A stretch of DNA of 64,000 bases from Roseovarius sp. MMSF_3350 (GTDB taxonomy: Bacteria; Pseudomonadota; Alphaproteobacteria; Rhodobacterales; Rhodobacteraceae). The notes beneath the pieces were generated by a model, which saw only the letters and a list, made by a program, of their open reading frames with translations, had not been told where the DNA came from and searched no databases. The DNA lies in the NCBI RefSeq assembly GCF_030733425.1, contig NZ_JASHIZ010000002.1:1-64000 (forward strand), read 5' to 3'. Shown in pieces: positions 1-8,639 of the stretch; position 1 is the first letter of the stretch; the number at the start of each line of letters is the position of its first letter. Both the position numbers and the translations under genes were made by a program.

Positions 1-405
<405 letters not shown>

Positions 406-420
406 TCCGAGGCACGGCGT

Positions 421-443
421 TGTCCCGGATGTGATCCGGGACA
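421..443. repeat. Type B intergenic palindrome (TCCCGGAT..ATCCGGGA)
   Basis: Perfect inverted repeat with 10-bp arms (TGTCCCGGAT, gtg, ATCCGGGACA) in the tuf-rpsJ gap. Related palindromes occur at 3324-3342, 6268-6288 and 40130-40150. No T-run follows, so a REP-like repeat is more likely than a terminator. Confidence 0.7.
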
Positions 444-560
444 TCTCGGAATTTCCGGGTGCTGATCCTGTATCGGCACCCGGACCCACTTTGGGCGCGA
501 CGAAGGGCGGCAATTCCGCTTCTCTTCCTCTCCGCTGAAACCCTGTTAGGGATAAGAAAA

Positions 561-875
561 ATGGCCATTCAAAGCCAAAACATCCGTATCCGCCTGAAGG
601 CGTTCGACTATCGCGTGCTGGACGCCAGCACGCAGGAGATCGTCAACACCGCCAAGCGGACCGGCGCAGACGTGCGCGGGCCCATCCCGCTGCCGAACAA
701 GATCGAGAAGTTCACCGTTCTGCGTGGCCCCCACGTGAACAAGAAATCGCGCGATCAGTTCGAGATCCGGACGCACAAGCGTCTCTTGGACATCGTTGAT
801 CCCACGCCCCAGACCGTCGACGCGCTGATGAAGCTCGACCTGGCTGCCGGCGTGGACGTGCAGATCTCGGTTTAA
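561..875 (+). CDS. rpsJ: 30S ribosomal protein S10
   Basis: S10 sits in the 30S head and, as NusE, links transcription antitermination complexes with ribosomes. The 104-residue protein has the family motifs [14 protein letters not shown] near the N-terminus, [16 protein letters not shown] in the middle loop and [20 protein letters not shown] near the C-terminus. An in-frame Met exists about 34 codons upstream, but the ATG at 561 gives the normal family length and N-terminus. It heads the S10 cluster; rplC follows after 12 bases that contain a strong AAGGAGG. Confidence 0.98.
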   Translation: MAIQSQNIRIRLKAFDYRVLDASTQEIVNTAKRTGADVRGPIPLPNKIEKFTVLRGPHVNKKSRDQFEIRTHKRLLDIVDPTPQTVDALMKLDLAAGVDVQISV

Positions 876-887
876 GGAGGGCAGGAC

Positions 888-1754
888 ATGTTGCGCTCTG
901 GTGTAATCGCAAAGAAAGTCGGCATGACCCGGCTTTTCATGGAAGACGGCCGGCAGGTTCCGGTGACCGTTCTTCAACTGGACAAATTGCAGGTCGTCGC
1001 CCAACGCACGCCCGAAGAGCACGGCTATGCCGCTGTTCAGCTGGGTGCCGGGACCGCCAAGGCGAAACGGACGTCGAAAGCCATGCGTGGCCATTTCTCC
1101 GTCGCCAAGGTGGAACCCAAGCGCAAGGTCGCGGAATTCCGCGTGGCGCCCGAGAACATGATCGATGTGGGCGAGGAAATCACCGCGAACCACTATTTCG
1201 AAGGTCAGTTCGTGGACGTTTCCGGCACCTCGATCGGTAAGGGCTTTGCCGGTGCGATGAAGCGGCACAACTTTGGCGGTCTGCGGGCCAGCCACGGTGT
1301 GTCGATCAGCCACCGCTCGCACGGCTCCACCGGCCAGTGTCAGGACCCCGGCAAGGTGTTCAAGGGCAAGAAGATGGCTGGTCACATGGGCGCCGCCCGC
1401 GTGACGACGCAGAACCTGCAAGTGGTGAAAACCGACGCCGACCGTGGCCTGATCATGGTCAAGGGCGCGGTTCCCGGCTCGAAGGGTGGCTGGGTGACGG
1501 TCAAGGATGCGGTCAAGAAGCCGTTCCCCGAGAACGCCATTCTGCCCGCCGCTCTGAAATCGGCCGCCGCCGAAGCAGAGAAAGCCGCGGAAGAAGCCGC
1601 AGCCGCCGCCGCCGCCGAGGCCGAGGCCGAAGCACAGCGTCTGGCCGAAGAGCAGGCAGCCCAGGAAGCAGCCGCGCTGAAAGAGGCCGAAGCCGATATC
1701 GAGGCTGACAAGTCCGATGATGCCGGCGAAGAGAAGAAGGACGGTGAGGAATGA
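888..1754 (+). CDS. rplC: 50S ribosomal protein L3 with long acidic/Ala-rich C-terminal tail
   Basis: L3 is an early-assembly 50S protein whose internal loop reaches toward the peptidyl-transferase centre. Residues 1-215 are a normal L3: [19 protein letters not shown] from about residue 113, and [20 protein letters not shown], where Gln150 aligns with the glutamine that PrmB methylates in E. coli. The protein then runs on for about 70 residues made almost only of A, E, K, D and Q, which looks like a charged helix and makes the protein 288 residues instead of about 209. The AAGGAGG at 874-880 fixes the start. The stop overlaps the rplD ATG by 4 bases. Confidence 0.97.
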   Translation: MLRSGVIAKKVGMTRLFMEDGRQVPVTVLQLDKLQVVAQRTPEEHGYAAVQLGAGTAKAKRTSKAMRGHFSVAKVEPKRKVAEFRVAPENMIDVGEEITANHYFEGQFVDVSGTSIGKGFAGAMKRHNFGGLRASHGVSISHRSHGSTGQCQDPGKVFKGKKMAGHMGAARVTTQNLQVVKTDADRGLIMVKGAVPGSKGGWVTVKDAVKKPFPENAILPAALKSAAAEAEKAAEEAAAAAAAEAEAEAQRLAEEQAAQEAAALKEAEADIEADKSDDAGEEKKDGEE

Positions 1755-2368
1755 AACTCGACGTGATCAAACTCGACGGCGGCAAGGCCGGTTCGGTCGA
1801 GCTCTCGGGCGAGATCTTCGATCTCGATCCGCGTGCCGACATCCTGCACCGCGTCGTCCGCTGGCAGCGCAACAAGGCGCAGCAGGGCACCCACAAGGTC
1901 AAGACCCGGTCCGAGACCAGCTACTCGACCAAGAAGATCTATCGCCAGAAGGGCACCGGCGGCGCACGCCACGGTGACCGCAACGCGCCGATCTTCCGCA
2001 AGGGTGGTATCTACAAGGGTCCGGTCCCGCGCAGCCATGCGCATGACCTGCCCAAGAAGGTGCGTCAGCTGGGCCTGAAGCACGCGCTGTCGGCCAAGGC
2101 CAAGGCGGGTGAGCTGGTCGTGATCGAGGCCGCCGAAGGTGCCGCCAAGACCAAGGAACTGGCCAAGCAGGTCAAGGACCTGGGCTGGAAGCGCGCGCTG
2201 ATCATCGACGGCGCCGAGGTGAACGAGGGCTTTGCCCGCGCCGCGGCCAACATCGACGGTCTGGACGTGCTGCCCAGCATGGGCGCGAACGTATACGACA
2301 TCCTCAAGCGCGACACGCTCGTGCTGACCAAGGCGGGTGTCGAAGCACTGGAGGCTCGGTTGAAATGA
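1751..2368 (+). CDS. rplD: 50S ribosomal protein L4
   Basis: L4 is a primary 23S-rRNA-binding protein that lines the exit tunnel; in E. coli it also represses the S10 operon. The 205 residues include the extended loop with [20 protein letters not shown] and [28 protein letters not shown], followed by the globular part ([20 protein letters not shown]). ATGA overlaps at both ends tie it translationally to rplC and rplW. No E. coli-type S10 leader hairpin was recognised upstream of rpsJ, so autogenous control by L4 cannot be claimed from sequence. Confidence 0.98.
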   Translation: MKLDVIKLDGGKAGSVELSGEIFDLDPRADILHRVVRWQRNKAQQGTHKVKTRSETSYSTKKIYRQKGTGGARHGDRNAPIFRKGGIYKGPVPRSHAHDLPKKVRQLGLKHALSAKAKAGELVVIEAAEGAAKTKELAKQVKDLGWKRALIIDGAEVNEGFARAAANIDGLDVLPSMGANVYDILKRDTLVLTKAGVEALEARLK

Positions 2369-2661
2369 GCGCGAAAGCAGAACATTACGATGTGATCCGC
2401 AAGCCGGTGATCACCGAGAAAGCCACGATGGCGTCGGAATCGAACGCCGTTGTCTTCGAGGTGGCCATGGACGCCGCGAAACCCCAGATCAAGGAGGCCG
2501 TCGAGGCGCTCTTTGGTGTGAAGGTGAAAGCGGTCAACACGTCCATCACCAAGGGCAAGCAGAAGCGGTTCCGTGGCATCATGGGCCGCCGCAAGGACGT
2601 CAAGAAAGCCTACGTGACGCTCGAAGAGGGCAACACGATCGACGTGACGACCGGCCTTTGA
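2365..2661 (+). CDS. rplW: 50S ribosomal protein L23
   Basis: L23 lies at the polypeptide exit of the 50S subunit and is the docking site for trigger factor and SRP. The 98-residue protein begins with [20 protein letters not shown] and contains [26 protein letters not shown] and [16 protein letters not shown], which are diagnostic. The start overlaps the rplD stop by 4 bases. Unlike the textbook S10 operon, rplB does not follow directly: a type A palindrome and a strong terminator come right after the stop. Confidence 0.98.
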   Translation: MSAKAEHYDVIRKPVITEKATMASESNAVVFEVAMDAAKPQIKEAVEALFGVKVKAVNTSITKGKQKRFRGIMGRRKDVKKAYVTLEEGNTIDVTTGL

Positions 2662-2666
2662 GGCGT

Positions 2667-2690
2667 GGTGGGGTGAAACCCCACCCTACG
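2667..2690 (+). repeat. Type A intergenic palindrome, copy 1 (GGTGGGG..CCCCACCCTACG)
   Basis: GGTGGGG and CCCCACC arms around tgaaa, followed by CTACG. First of twelve copies of this family in the window, all between genes. It begins 5 bases after the rplW stop. Confidence 0.8.
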
Positions 2691-2698
2691 AGATTGAG

Positions 2699-2733
2699 AC
2701 CCCCGTCGAGAGATCGGCGGGGGTTTTCTTTTG
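2699..2733 (+). terminator. Rho-independent terminator after rplW
   Basis: Stem ACCCCCGTCGA / TCGGCGGGGGT with a 4-base loop and one U.G pair, followed by TTTTCTTTT. An almost identical terminator follows rplP at 6198. It implies that rplB is not expressed only by read-through from rpsJ. Confidence 0.85.
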
Positions 2734-2944
2734 GCGCGCGCCGGCATTTTGTCGCTCGAAATCAATGGCCCGGCGATTGCTGCCCGTGATTTTCATTGAC
2801 GCGACTCATGTTAGCGCCCATATGGGCGGTGCACGTTACTACCTATCGACCCTTTCTCCTTTACGGCGACTGGCTTTCGATCTTGTCATGACGCCGCCAA
2901 GCTGCCGCATACTGCGGGCAGCAACATCTAAAGGAGACACGGAA

Positions 2945-3151
2945 ATGGCCAACGGCACCGTGAAATGGTTCAACACCACCAAAGGCTACGGCTTTATCGC
3001 ACCGGAATCGGGCGGCAAGGACGTATTCGTTCACATCTCGGCCGTCGAGCGTTCGGGCCTGACCGGCCTGGCCGACGATCAGAAGGTCACCTATGACCTG
3101 GAATCCGGCCGTGACGGACGCGAAAGCGCCGTCAACATCGCGCTGGCATAA
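2945..3151 (+). CDS. cspA: Cold-shock domain protein, CspA family
   Basis: Small single-stranded nucleic-acid-binding protein; family members act as RNA chaperones. The 68 residues form one cold-shock domain with RNP1 KGYGFI and RNP2 VFVHISAV and the usual N-terminus GTVKWFNTTKG. AAAGGAGA at 2930-2937 supports the ATG at 2945 over upstream in-frame Met codons. More than 200 bases separate it from the rplW terminator, leaving room for its own promoter and a long 5' UTR as is usual for csp genes. Its own terminator follows at 3192, so it is a single-gene unit inserted between rplW and rplB. Confidence 0.93.
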   Translation: MANGTVKWFNTTKGYGFIAPESGGKDVFVHISAVERSGLTGLADDQKVTYDLESGRDGRESAVNIALA

Positions 3152-3191
3152 GGCGCCAGGCGGCAATACCGCCGGCCTTTGAGAGAGTTCG

Positions 3192-3226
3192 ACCCCGGGC
3201 GCAGGCGTGGCCGGGGTTTTTCTTTG
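3192..3226 (+). terminator. Rho-independent terminator after the cold-shock gene
   Basis: ACCCCGG / CCGGGGT stem around gcgcaggcgtgg, then TTTTTCTTT. It begins 40 bases after the stop codon. Confidence 0.85.
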
Positions 3227-3279
3227 GGAGAAAGGCTTGACCCCAAGGGTGGTCTTTCGTAAACGACCCCATCCGCAAG

Positions 3280-3302
3280 GCCCCGGATTCGTCCGGGGCT
3301 TT
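3280..3302. terminator. UUCG-loop hairpin, possible second terminator
   Basis: Perfect 8-bp stem GCCCCGGA/TCCGGGGC closed by TTCG. Only CTTTG follows, so termination would be weak; a relic of a repeat is the alternative. Confidence 0.45.
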
Positions 3303-3323
3303 GCCGTTGCGGCGCGGGCGCCG

Positions 3324-3342
3324 TCCCGGACCTGATCCGGGA
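3324..3342. repeat. Type B intergenic palindrome, copy 2
   Basis: TCCCGGA-cctga-TCCGGGA. Same core as the copy at 421-443. Confidence 0.65.
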
Positions 3343-3403
3343 TCTCGTGGAAACGAGGCCCAGACCGCACCTGAACCGGGCACCTAAGGGGGCCTATAAC
3401 CAT

Positions 3404-3426
3404 GGTGGGTTTGAAACCCACCCTAC
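3404..3426 (+). repeat. Type A intergenic palindrome, copy 2
   Basis: GGTGGGTTT-g-AAACCCACC followed by CTAC. It lies 48 bases upstream of the rplB start. Confidence 0.8.
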
Positions 3427-3429
3427 ATA

Positions 3430-3449
3430 GGCGAATGCATGCATTCGCC
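3430..3449. promoter_or_regulatory. Perfect 20-bp palindrome upstream of rplB
   Basis: GGCGAATGCATGCATTCGCC reads the same on both strands and ends 24 bases before the rplB ATG. It could be an RNA hairpin in the leader or a dimeric protein site. There is no T-run. Confidence 0.5.
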
Positions 3450-3473
3450 ATTGCTAAACGGAAGACAGAAAGC

Positions 3474-4316
3474 ATGGCACTCAAGTCGTACAAGCCGACG
3501 ACGCCGGGCCAGCGCGGGCTGGTGCTGATCGACCGTTCGGAGCTGTGGAAAGGACGTCCCGTCAAAGCCCTCACCGAGGGTCTGACGAAATCGGGCGGCC
3601 GGAACAACACCGGGCGGATTACCTCGCGTCGTCGCGGGGGTGGCGCCAAACGCCTTTACCGGATCGTTGATTTCAAACGCAACAAGGTCGACGTGGCCGC
3701 AACCGTCGAGCGGATCGAATACGACCCGAACCGGACGGCCTTTATCGCGCTGATCAAATACGAAGATGGCGAGCAAGCCTACATCCTGGCGCCGCAGCGC
3801 CTGGCGGTGGGCGACAGCGTCATCGCCTCGCCCAAAGCCGACATCAAGCCCGGCAACGCGATGCCGTTCCAGGGCATGCCTATCGGGACGATCGTTCACA
3901 ACATCGAGCTGAAGCCCGGCAAGGGCGGCCAGATCGCACGTGCCGCCGGCACCTATGCCCAGTTCGTGGGCCGCGATGGTGGTTATGCCCAGATCCGCCT
4001 GAGCTCGGGCGAGTTGCGCATGGTGCGTCAGGAGTGCATGGCGACCGTCGGTGCCGTCAGCAACCCCGACAACAGCAACCAGAACTACGGCAAGGCCGGC
4101 CGCATGCGCCACAAGGGCATCCGCCCGTCCGTGCGCGGCGTGGTCATGAACCCGATCGACCACCCCCATGGTGGTGGCGAGGGCCGGACCTCGGGTGGTC
4201 GTCACCCGGTGACGCCCTGGGGCAAGCCGACGAAGGGTGCGCGCACCCGTAACAAGAACAAGGCGTCGCAGAAGCTGATCATCCGCTCGCGTCACGCCAG
4301 GAAGAAGGGCCGTTAA
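3474..4316 (+). CDS. rplB: 50S ribosomal protein L2
   Basis: L2 is a core 50S protein needed for subunit association and peptidyl-transferase activity. The 280 residues contain [38 protein letters not shown] and the conserved C-terminal [20 protein letters not shown] with the functionally important histidines. The ATG at 3474 gives the family N-terminus [14 protein letters not shown]; an upstream in-frame Met at 3402 lies inside the type A palindrome and is not the start. Only 3 bases separate its stop from rpsS. Confidence 0.98.
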   Translation: MALKSYKPTTPGQRGLVLIDRSELWKGRPVKALTEGLTKSGGRNNTGRITSRRRGGGAKRLYRIVDFKRNKVDVAATVERIEYDPNRTAFIALIKYEDGEQAYILAPQRLAVGDSVIASPKADIKPGNAMPFQGMPIGTIVHNIELKPGKGGQIARAAGTYAQFVGRDGGYAQIRLSSGELRMVRQECMATVGAVSNPDNSNQNYGKAGRMRHKGIRPSVRGVVMNPIDHPHGGGEGRTSGGRHPVTPWGKPTKGARTRNKNKASQKLIIRSRHARKKGR

Positions 4317-4319
4317 CAC

Positions 4320-4598
4320 ATGAGCCGCTCTGTATGGAAAGGCCCCTTCGTCGATGCATACGTCTTGAAAAAGGCCGAAGCATCGCGCGAGTCGGGGCGC
4401 AACGAAGTCATCAAGATCTGGTCGCGCCGTTCGACGATCCTGCCCCAGTTCGTGGGCCTGACGTTTGGCGTGTACAATGGTCACAAGCATATCCCCGTCA
4501 ACGTGTCGGAAGATATGATCGGTCAGAAATTCGGTGAATACGCGCCGACCCGTACCTATTACGGGCACGCCGCCGACAAAAAAGCGAAGCGGAAGTAA
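4320..4598 (+). CDS. rpsS: 30S ribosomal protein S19
   Basis: S19 binds the 30S head and forms a complex with S13 near the A-site. The 92-residue protein starts [19 protein letters not shown] and has the signature [28 protein letters not shown] and the C-terminal [22 protein letters not shown]. It lies between rplB and rplV with gaps of 3 bases on either side, so the three genes are surely co-transcribed. Confidence 0.98.
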   Translation: MSRSVWKGPFVDAYVLKKAEASRESGRNEVIKIWSRRSTILPQFVGLTFGVYNGHKHIPVNVSEDMIGQKFGEYAPTRTYYGHAADKKAKRK

Positions 4599-4601
4599 GT
4601 C

Positions 4602-4982
4602 ATGGGCAAGGAAAAGAACCCCCGCCGCGTGGCTGACAACGAAGCGATGGCAAAACTGCGCATGCTTCGCACCAGCCCGCAGAAACTCAACCTGGTGGCC
4701 GCGTTGATCCGTGGCAAGAAGGTGGACAAGGCGCTGAACGATCTGACCTTCTCGAAGAAGCGGATCGCGCAGGATGTGAAGAAATGCCTTCAGTCCGCCG
4801 TGGCCAACGCCGAGAACAACCACAACCTCGATGTCGACGACCTGATCGTGGCAGAGGCCTATGTGGGCAAGAACCTCGTGATGAAACGCGGCCGTCCGCG
4901 CGCCCGTGGCCGGTTCGGCCGGATCATGAAGCCGTTCTCAGAAATCACCATCAAGGTGCGTGAAGTCGAGGAGCAAGCCTAA
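4602..4982 (+). CDS. rplV: 50S ribosomal protein L22
   Basis: L22 lines the exit tunnel with a long beta-hairpin and binds all 23S domains. The 126-residue protein has [20 protein letters not shown] early and the hairpin region [20 protein letters not shown] with [15 protein letters not shown] at the C-terminus. Its TAA stop overlaps the rpsC ATG by one base (TAATG), so rpsC is probably translated by termination-reinitiation. Confidence 0.98.
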   Translation: MGKEKNPRRVADNEAMAKLRMLRTSPQKLNLVAALIRGKKVDKALNDLTFSKKRIAQDVKKCLQSAVANAENNHNLDVDDLIVAEAYVGKNLVMKRGRPRARGRFGRIMKPFSEITIKVREVEEQA

Positions 4983-5692
4983 TGGGTAACAAAGTCAATC
5001 CGATCGGCATGCGCCTGCAGGTGAACCGCACCTGGGACAGCCGCTGGTACGCCGACACCAAGGATTACGGTGATCTTCTGCTGGAAGACATCGCGATCCG
5101 TGATTTCATCAAGAAAGAGTGCAAGCAGGCCGGCATCAGCCGCGTGATCATCGAGCGTCCGCACAAGAAGTGCCGCGTCACGGTGCATACCGCGCGCCCC
5201 GGCGTGATCATCGGCAAGAAAGGCGCCGATATCGAGACCCTGCGCAAGAAGCTGGCGGCGATGACCGACAGCGAACTGCACCTCAACATCGTCGAGGTTC
5301 GCAAGCCGGAACTGGACGCGGCCCTGGTGGGTGAAAGCATCGCCCAGCAGCTGGAGCGCCGTGTGTCGTTCCGCCGCGCGATGAAGCGTGCCGTGCAGAA
5401 CGCCATGCGCATGGGGGCCTTGGGCATCCGGGTCAACGTCGCGGGCCGCCTGGGCGGTGCCGAGATCGCACGGACCGAATGGTACCGCGAGGGCCGGGTT
5501 CCGCTGCACACGCTGCGTGCCGACATCGATTACGCCAATATCGAGGCCAGCACGCCTTACGGGATCATCGGCATCAAGGTCTGGATCTTCAAGGGCGAGA
5601 TCATGGAACATGATCCGGCGGCCCGGGATCGCAAGGCGCAGGAACTTCAGGACGGCCCGGCACCTCGTGGTGCTGGTGGCGGCCGCCGCTGA
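4982..5692 (+). CDS. rpsC: 30S ribosomal protein S3
   Basis: S3 lies at the mRNA entry of the 30S subunit and takes part in mRNA unwinding. The 236 residues begin [21 protein letters not shown] and contain a KH domain with the GxxG loop GKKG in [17 protein letters not shown], then the C-terminal domain with [20 protein letters not shown] and [21 protein letters not shown] short basic Gly/Arg tail ([10 protein letters not shown]) ends the protein. rplP follows 13 bases later behind a GAGGGATGAG ribosome-binding site. Confidence 0.98.
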   Translation: MGNKVNPIGMRLQVNRTWDSRWYADTKDYGDLLLEDIAIRDFIKKECKQAGISRVIIERPHKKCRVTVHTARPGVIIGKKGADIETLRKKLAAMTDSELHLNIVEVRKPELDAALVGESIAQQLERRVSFRRAMKRAVQNAMRMGALGIRVNVAGRLGGAEIARTEWYREGRVPLHTLRADIDYANIEASTPYGIIGIKVWIFKGEIMEHDPAARDRKAQELQDGPAPRGAGGGRR

Positions 5693-5705
5693 GGAGGGAT
5701 GAGAA

Positions 5706-6119
5706 ATGCTTCAACCAAAGCGCACTAAATTCCGCAAGATGTTCAAGGGCCGGATCAAGGGCGAGGCCAAGGGCGGCTCTGATCTGAACTTTGGCACTTA
5801 CGGCCTGAAAGCGACCACGCCCGAGCGCGTGACCGCCCGTCAGATCGAAGCGGCACGTCGTGCCATGACGCGTCACATGAAGCGTCAGGGTCGCGTCTGG
5901 ATCCGGATCTTCCCGGACACGCCCGTGACCTCGAAACCCGTCGAAGTTCGGATGGGTAAAGGCAAGGGTTCGGTCGATTTCTGGGCCTGCAAGGTCAAGC
6001 CCGGCCGCGTGATGTTCGAGATCGACGGCGTCGGCGAGGCGGTTGCCATGGAGGCCCTGCGCCTCGCGGCGATGAAGCTGCCGGTCAAGACCCGCGTCGT
6101 CGTACGTGAGGATTGGTAA
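5706..6119 (+). CDS. rplP: 50S ribosomal protein L16
   Basis: L16 helps position tRNA in the A site and organises the 50S central protuberance. The 137-residue protein starts [19 protein letters not shown] and contains [20 protein letters not shown] and [20 protein letters not shown], both diagnostic. In a standard S10 operon rpmC follows at once. Here a terminator and about 3.1 kb of unrelated genes, mostly on both strands, separate rplP from rpmC. Confidence 0.98.
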   Translation: MLQPKRTKFRKMFKGRIKGEAKGGSDLNFGTYGLKATTPERVTARQIEAARRAMTRHMKRQGRVWIRIFPDTPVTSKPVEVRMGKGKGSVDFWACKVKPGRVMFEIDGVGEAVAMEALRLAAMKLPVKTRVVVREDW

Positions 6120-6120
6120 C

Positions 6121-6140
6121 GTCATTCGCTCGCGAATGAC
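6121..6140. other. Hairpin directly after the rplP stop
   Basis: GTCATTCG-ctcg-CGAATGAC, an 8-bp stem starting one base after the stop codon. A second weaker stem-loop (ATTGAC-gca-GTCAAT) follows at about 6156-6170. They may protect the mRNA 3' end ahead of the terminator at 6198. Confidence 0.4.
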
Positions 6141-6197
6141 GCGTGCGGGAAAGCGATTGACGCAGTCAATTGCGGCCGCACCACGGTGAAAAAAGAA

Positions 6198-6229
6198 GCC
6201 CCCGTCGAGAAATCGGCGGGGGTTTTCGT
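6198..6229 (+). terminator. Rho-independent terminator after rplP
   Basis: Stem CCCCCGTCGA / TCGGCGGGGG and TTTTCGTT. It differs from the rplW terminator at 2699 by only a base or two in the stem-loop, which suggests duplication or concerted maintenance. Confidence 0.85.
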
Positions 6230-6240
6230 TGAGCGGGCAT

Positions 6241-6263
6241 GGTGGGTTGTCACCCACCCTACG
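6241..6263 (+). repeat. Type A intergenic palindrome, copy 3
   Basis: GGTGGGTTG-t-CACCCACCCTACG. It directly precedes a type B copy at 6268, and the same A-then-B pairing occurs at 40098-40150. Confidence 0.75.
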
Positions 6264-6267
6264 GGAG

Positions 6268-6288
6268 GTCCCGGGGCAAGCCCGGGAC
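6268..6288. repeat. Type B intergenic palindrome, copy 3
   Basis: GTCCCGGG-gcaag-CCCGGGAC, 8-bp arms if the central bases are left out. It sits between the rplP terminator and the 3' end of the opposing endolysin-like gene. Confidence 0.65.
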
Positions 6289-6301
6289 GGGCGGTGCGAT
6301 G

Positions 6302-7009
6302 TCACCCGCCCAATATCCCGCGAACCTGACGCGCATAAACCTCGTATGTCATCGTCGCCTTGTTGCCGGCGACCCCGTGGTAATAGCTGCGGCCCGAAGG
6401 GATGGGCAGGCCGGCCCAGATCCTGGCGAGGTTCAGCGTGAAGGTGTCCACGCTCATCTCGCCCGTCTTGACCTTCATCAGACCTGCGTCGCCCAGCAGC
6501 AGGTCAGCAAGCCGGTCCTGCACCGCGGGGCTGAACCGGGTGCTGGCGGGCAGGTCGAGGCGCGCGGCGGAATGGCGCAGCGTGGCCGGGATGAATTGGT
6601 AGCGTCCGATGGCGTGGGGCTGGCCGGGGGTGGCCTCGATCCAGTCGTAGATGTCCTGAAGGGTCATGTCGGTGGGGCGGCGGGGTGGCTTGACGCGGGC
6701 GCCGTGCTGGACCGCGTCATAGCCCGCGCGCCCGGCCTCGGCGCGGGCGATGAGGTCGCGCAGGCGGGCGGCCTTGGTGCCGCCACGGCGCAGCGGCGCG
6801 TCGAGGCGGCCGGGCAGGGCGGCGAATAGGCTGCCTTCGGTCGCGCCCACAAAGAGGCTGGCAGAGGATGCGCTATCTTGGTTTTTCGACTGCATCGAGA
6901 AAAGCGGCTGGCGCGCGGCGAAGAGGCTGCCGGTGGCCGGGTCCGCTGTGGCGGGACCGCTAAGGCCAAAACCAATGCACAGGCCTGACGCCATGACGGT
7001 TCGGATCAT
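6302..7009 (-). CDS. Secreted lambda-endolysin-like lysozyme-fold protein
   Basis: Likely a cell-wall (peptidoglycan) lytic enzyme. The 235 residues begin with a signal-peptide-like stretch (MIRTVMASGLCIGFGLSGPA), a low-complexity linker, then from about residue 80 a lysozyme-type domain: LIARAEAGRAGYDAVQHGA with a candidate catalytic Glu in RAEAG, DIYDWIEATPGQPHAIGRYQF, FSPAVQDRLADLLLG and LARIWAGLPIPSGRSYYHG. This order resembles phage lambda endolysin (GH104-like). It points against the ribosomal genes and is the first of three unrelated genes between rplP and rpmC. Substrate and secretion route are inferred. Confidence 0.6.
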   Translation of the reverse strand: MIRTVMASGLCIGFGLSGPATADPATGSLFAARQPLFSMQSKNQDSASSASLFVGATEGSLFAALPGRLDAPLRRGGTKAARLRDLIARAEAGRAGYDAVQHGARVKPPRRPTDMTLQDIYDWIEATPGQPHAIGRYQFIPATLRHSAARLDLPASTRFSPAVQDRLADLLLGDAGLMKVKTGEMSVDTFTLNLARIWAGLPIPSGRSYYHGVAGNKATMTYEVYARQVRGILGG

Positions 7010-7098
7010 GCTTGCCCCCTTCTGGTGCTGCGGACGTTATGAGTCGAAGATCTGAAGAAACCCTTGCCTTTGCCAAGACGCGCGATAAGACGCGGGGC

Positions 7099-7719
7099 AT
7101 GGCTGATATCAAATCCCTCTTCGTGACCCGCCTTTACCGTGCCGCCTTGTCAGAGCATGGGCCCAAGATCGACGCGCGGGAGATGGAAGCCTCCTGCTAT
7201 GCCATCGCCGAGGATGACGAGGCGGGGCAGGAATGGTGCGAAGACAATGGCTATCCGGGCTATACGTCCTATGCCTCGCTGACCGATCTGCCGTGGCGGT
7301 TTCCGATCTTCGCGGACCTGGTGAAATCGCTGGATGCGCATGTCGCGGCTTTTGCGGAGGACCTGGAGTTCGACCTGGATGGGCGGGAGCTGAAGCTCGA
7401 GGACATCTGGATCAACATCCTGCCCGAAGGCGGCACGCATTCATCGCACCTGCACCCTCATTCGGTGATTTCAGGCACGACCTACGTGGCGATGCCGGAT
7501 GGCGCCAGCGCGCTGAAGCTGGAGGACCCGCGCTCGGCGCGGATGATGGCGGCGCCCGGGCGGAAGAAGGATGCGCGGGAAGAGTTGCGGACCTTCATCT
7601 ATGCCAAGCCGGCGGTGGGCGACGTGCTGCTGTGGGAAAGCTGGCTGCGGCACGAGGTGCCGATGAACATGTCCGAGGACGAACGGATCAGCGTCAGTTT
7701 CAACTACGCCTGGGGGTAG
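7099..7719 (+). CDS. TIGR02466-type 2OG-Fe(II) oxygenase family protein
   Basis: Putative 2-oxoglutarate/Fe(II)-dependent dioxygenase of unknown substrate. The 206-residue protein has the N-terminal FVTRLYRAAL, the metal-binding region THSSHLHPHSVISGTTYVAMP with an HxH-type pair, and a distal His/Arg region LLWESWLRHEVPMN followed by RISVSFNYAW, as in the family. An in-frame TTG/ATG region lies upstream, but the ATG at 7099 gives the usual family N-terminus (ADIKSLFVTRLY). It diverges from the endolysin-like gene and has its own promoter region by inference. Confidence 0.75.
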   Translation: MADIKSLFVTRLYRAALSEHGPKIDAREMEASCYAIAEDDEAGQEWCEDNGYPGYTSYASLTDLPWRFPIFADLVKSLDAHVAAFAEDLEFDLDGRELKLEDIWINILPEGGTHSSHLHPHSVISGTTYVAMPDGASALKLEDPRSARMMAAPGRKKDAREELRTFIYAKPAVGDVLLWESWLRHEVPMNMSEDERISVSFNYAWG

Positions 7720-7750
7720 GCCCCGCCGATCTCGCGGCAGGGCCCGAGCG

Positions 7751-8191
7751 TCAGGCGGCAGGTTGCGGCCAGCTGAATTCCGGACGCAGGCCCTCATACA
7801 CCGGGCGGCCGTCATCGGGCTTGGCGTAGCCTTTGCTTTCGTCCCAGAACGCATGGTACGTCGCGTCGGGGAAGGCGGCGTCGTTGTAGCCCATGACGTT
7901 GGGCACGGCCACGCGGATGCGTTTCTGCTTGTCATCCAGCATCAGCGCGGCGCCGCAATCGGCGCAGGTGCAGAGTTCGAGCGGGCCGTCGGGGTTGTCG
8001 GCGTTGAAGGGCTGGCGCTTCATCTCGCCGCCTTCGGCCTTGAGGTCGTCATGGTTGAAGAAGGCCACGTGGGTCGTGTGCTGGCCGGTGACGTTCTTGC
8101 AGACGTTGCAGTGGCACTCGTGATTGTCGATGGGTTCGGCGGTGGCGGTCACCTTGACGTGATCGCAGCCTCCGGAATACGGGCTGGACAT
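7751..8191 (-). CDS. GFA-domain (glutathione-dependent formaldehyde-activating-like) protein
   Basis: Small zinc-binding protein of the GFA/CENP-V family; most members have no proven substrate. The 146 residues start YSGGCDHVKVTATAEP, then ECHCNVCKNVTGQHTTH and CTCADCGAALMLD provide the expected zinc cysteines (CxCxxC and CxxC). The C-terminal half includes GYNDAAFPDATYHAFWDESKG. AGGAGGAGAACCCC lies just upstream of the ATG. It converges with the oxygenase gene, and 31 bases separate their stops. Confidence 0.8.
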   Translation of the reverse strand: MSSPYSGGCDHVKVTATAEPIDNHECHCNVCKNVTGQHTTHVAFFNHDDLKAEGGEMKRQPFNADNPDGPLELCTCADCGAALMLDDKQKRIRVAVPNVMGYNDAAFPDATYHAFWDESKGYAKPDDGRPVYEGLRPEFSWPQPAA

Positions 8192-8639
8192 GGGGTTCTC
8201 CTCCTCTTTTGTCGGGCGCAGATTGAGCGCGCCCGGGTCCTATCTCATCCGGGCGGGGCGGGGTGTGGCAAGATAGACATTGGTGGTGCGGCGCGGACCG
8301 GGTGCGCGAGCGACCTTTTTTAAAAGGGGGAGCGCATTTCTTCGTAAACAGCCTGCAAAAAGAACGCGCGGTGTCAAATTTTCAGGCGGAACTGGCTTGC
8401 CACTCTATGATGCGCCGGCGAACGAGCCTGAGGCAGGCGACAATTTCGAGATCCTCCGCTATGGAGGTTTTAGTACGCCTCGCTATTTGAGCGAGAAGTA
8501 AAATTAGCTTAAGGCACTTGAAAGTGCATGTGTGATGAACATTTGTAGATTAGGCAAGTCCTAACGTTCTTTGAAAATCTGGAATAGTGGCGTCAGCTCT
8601 CTTCGCTTGTGCAGTGCAACCTTTAGAGAGGAGGCTGAC
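8192..8639. other. Gene-poor stretch before the small membrane ORF
   Basis: No confident gene. The first 80 bases are the GFA promoter region. From about 8320 base composition turns A+T-rich compared with the flanks. A TTG-initiated frame at 8280-8501 could encode 73 residues ending FEILRYGGFSTPRYLSEK, but it has no ribosome-binding site and may be a relic. A GCACTT-ga-AAGTGC hairpin lies at about 8515-8528. The left 26-bp inverted repeat (8573-8598) is inside this stretch. Confidence 0.5.
8573..8598 (+). repeat. Left 26-bp inverted repeat of the A+T-rich segment
   Basis: Reads GAAAATCTGGAATAG then t, then GGCGTCAGCT. Its reverse complement recurs at 9086-9111 with a single mismatch (25 of 26). 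Confidence 0.85.

Larger units (their letters stand above)
3152..3473. other. 322-bp gene-free stretch between cspA and rplB
   Basis: No gene seen. In order it holds the cspA terminator (3192-3226), a GCCCCGGA-ttcg-TCCGGGGC hairpin with a UUCG loop (3280-3299), a type B palindrome (3324-3342), a type A palindrome (3404-3426) and a perfect 20-bp palindrome (3430-3449). A promoter for rplB should lie here, but no clear -35/-10 pair was recognised. Confidence 0.7.

Noticed and set aside
6302..7009. Prophage remnant suggested by the lambda-endolysin-like gene
   Set aside because: It has its own signal peptide and no phage genes, integrase or attachment sites nearby.
8280..8501. 73-residue TTG-initiated ORF
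   Set aside because: No ribosome-binding site and an A+T-rich context; may be a relic, not listed as a gene.
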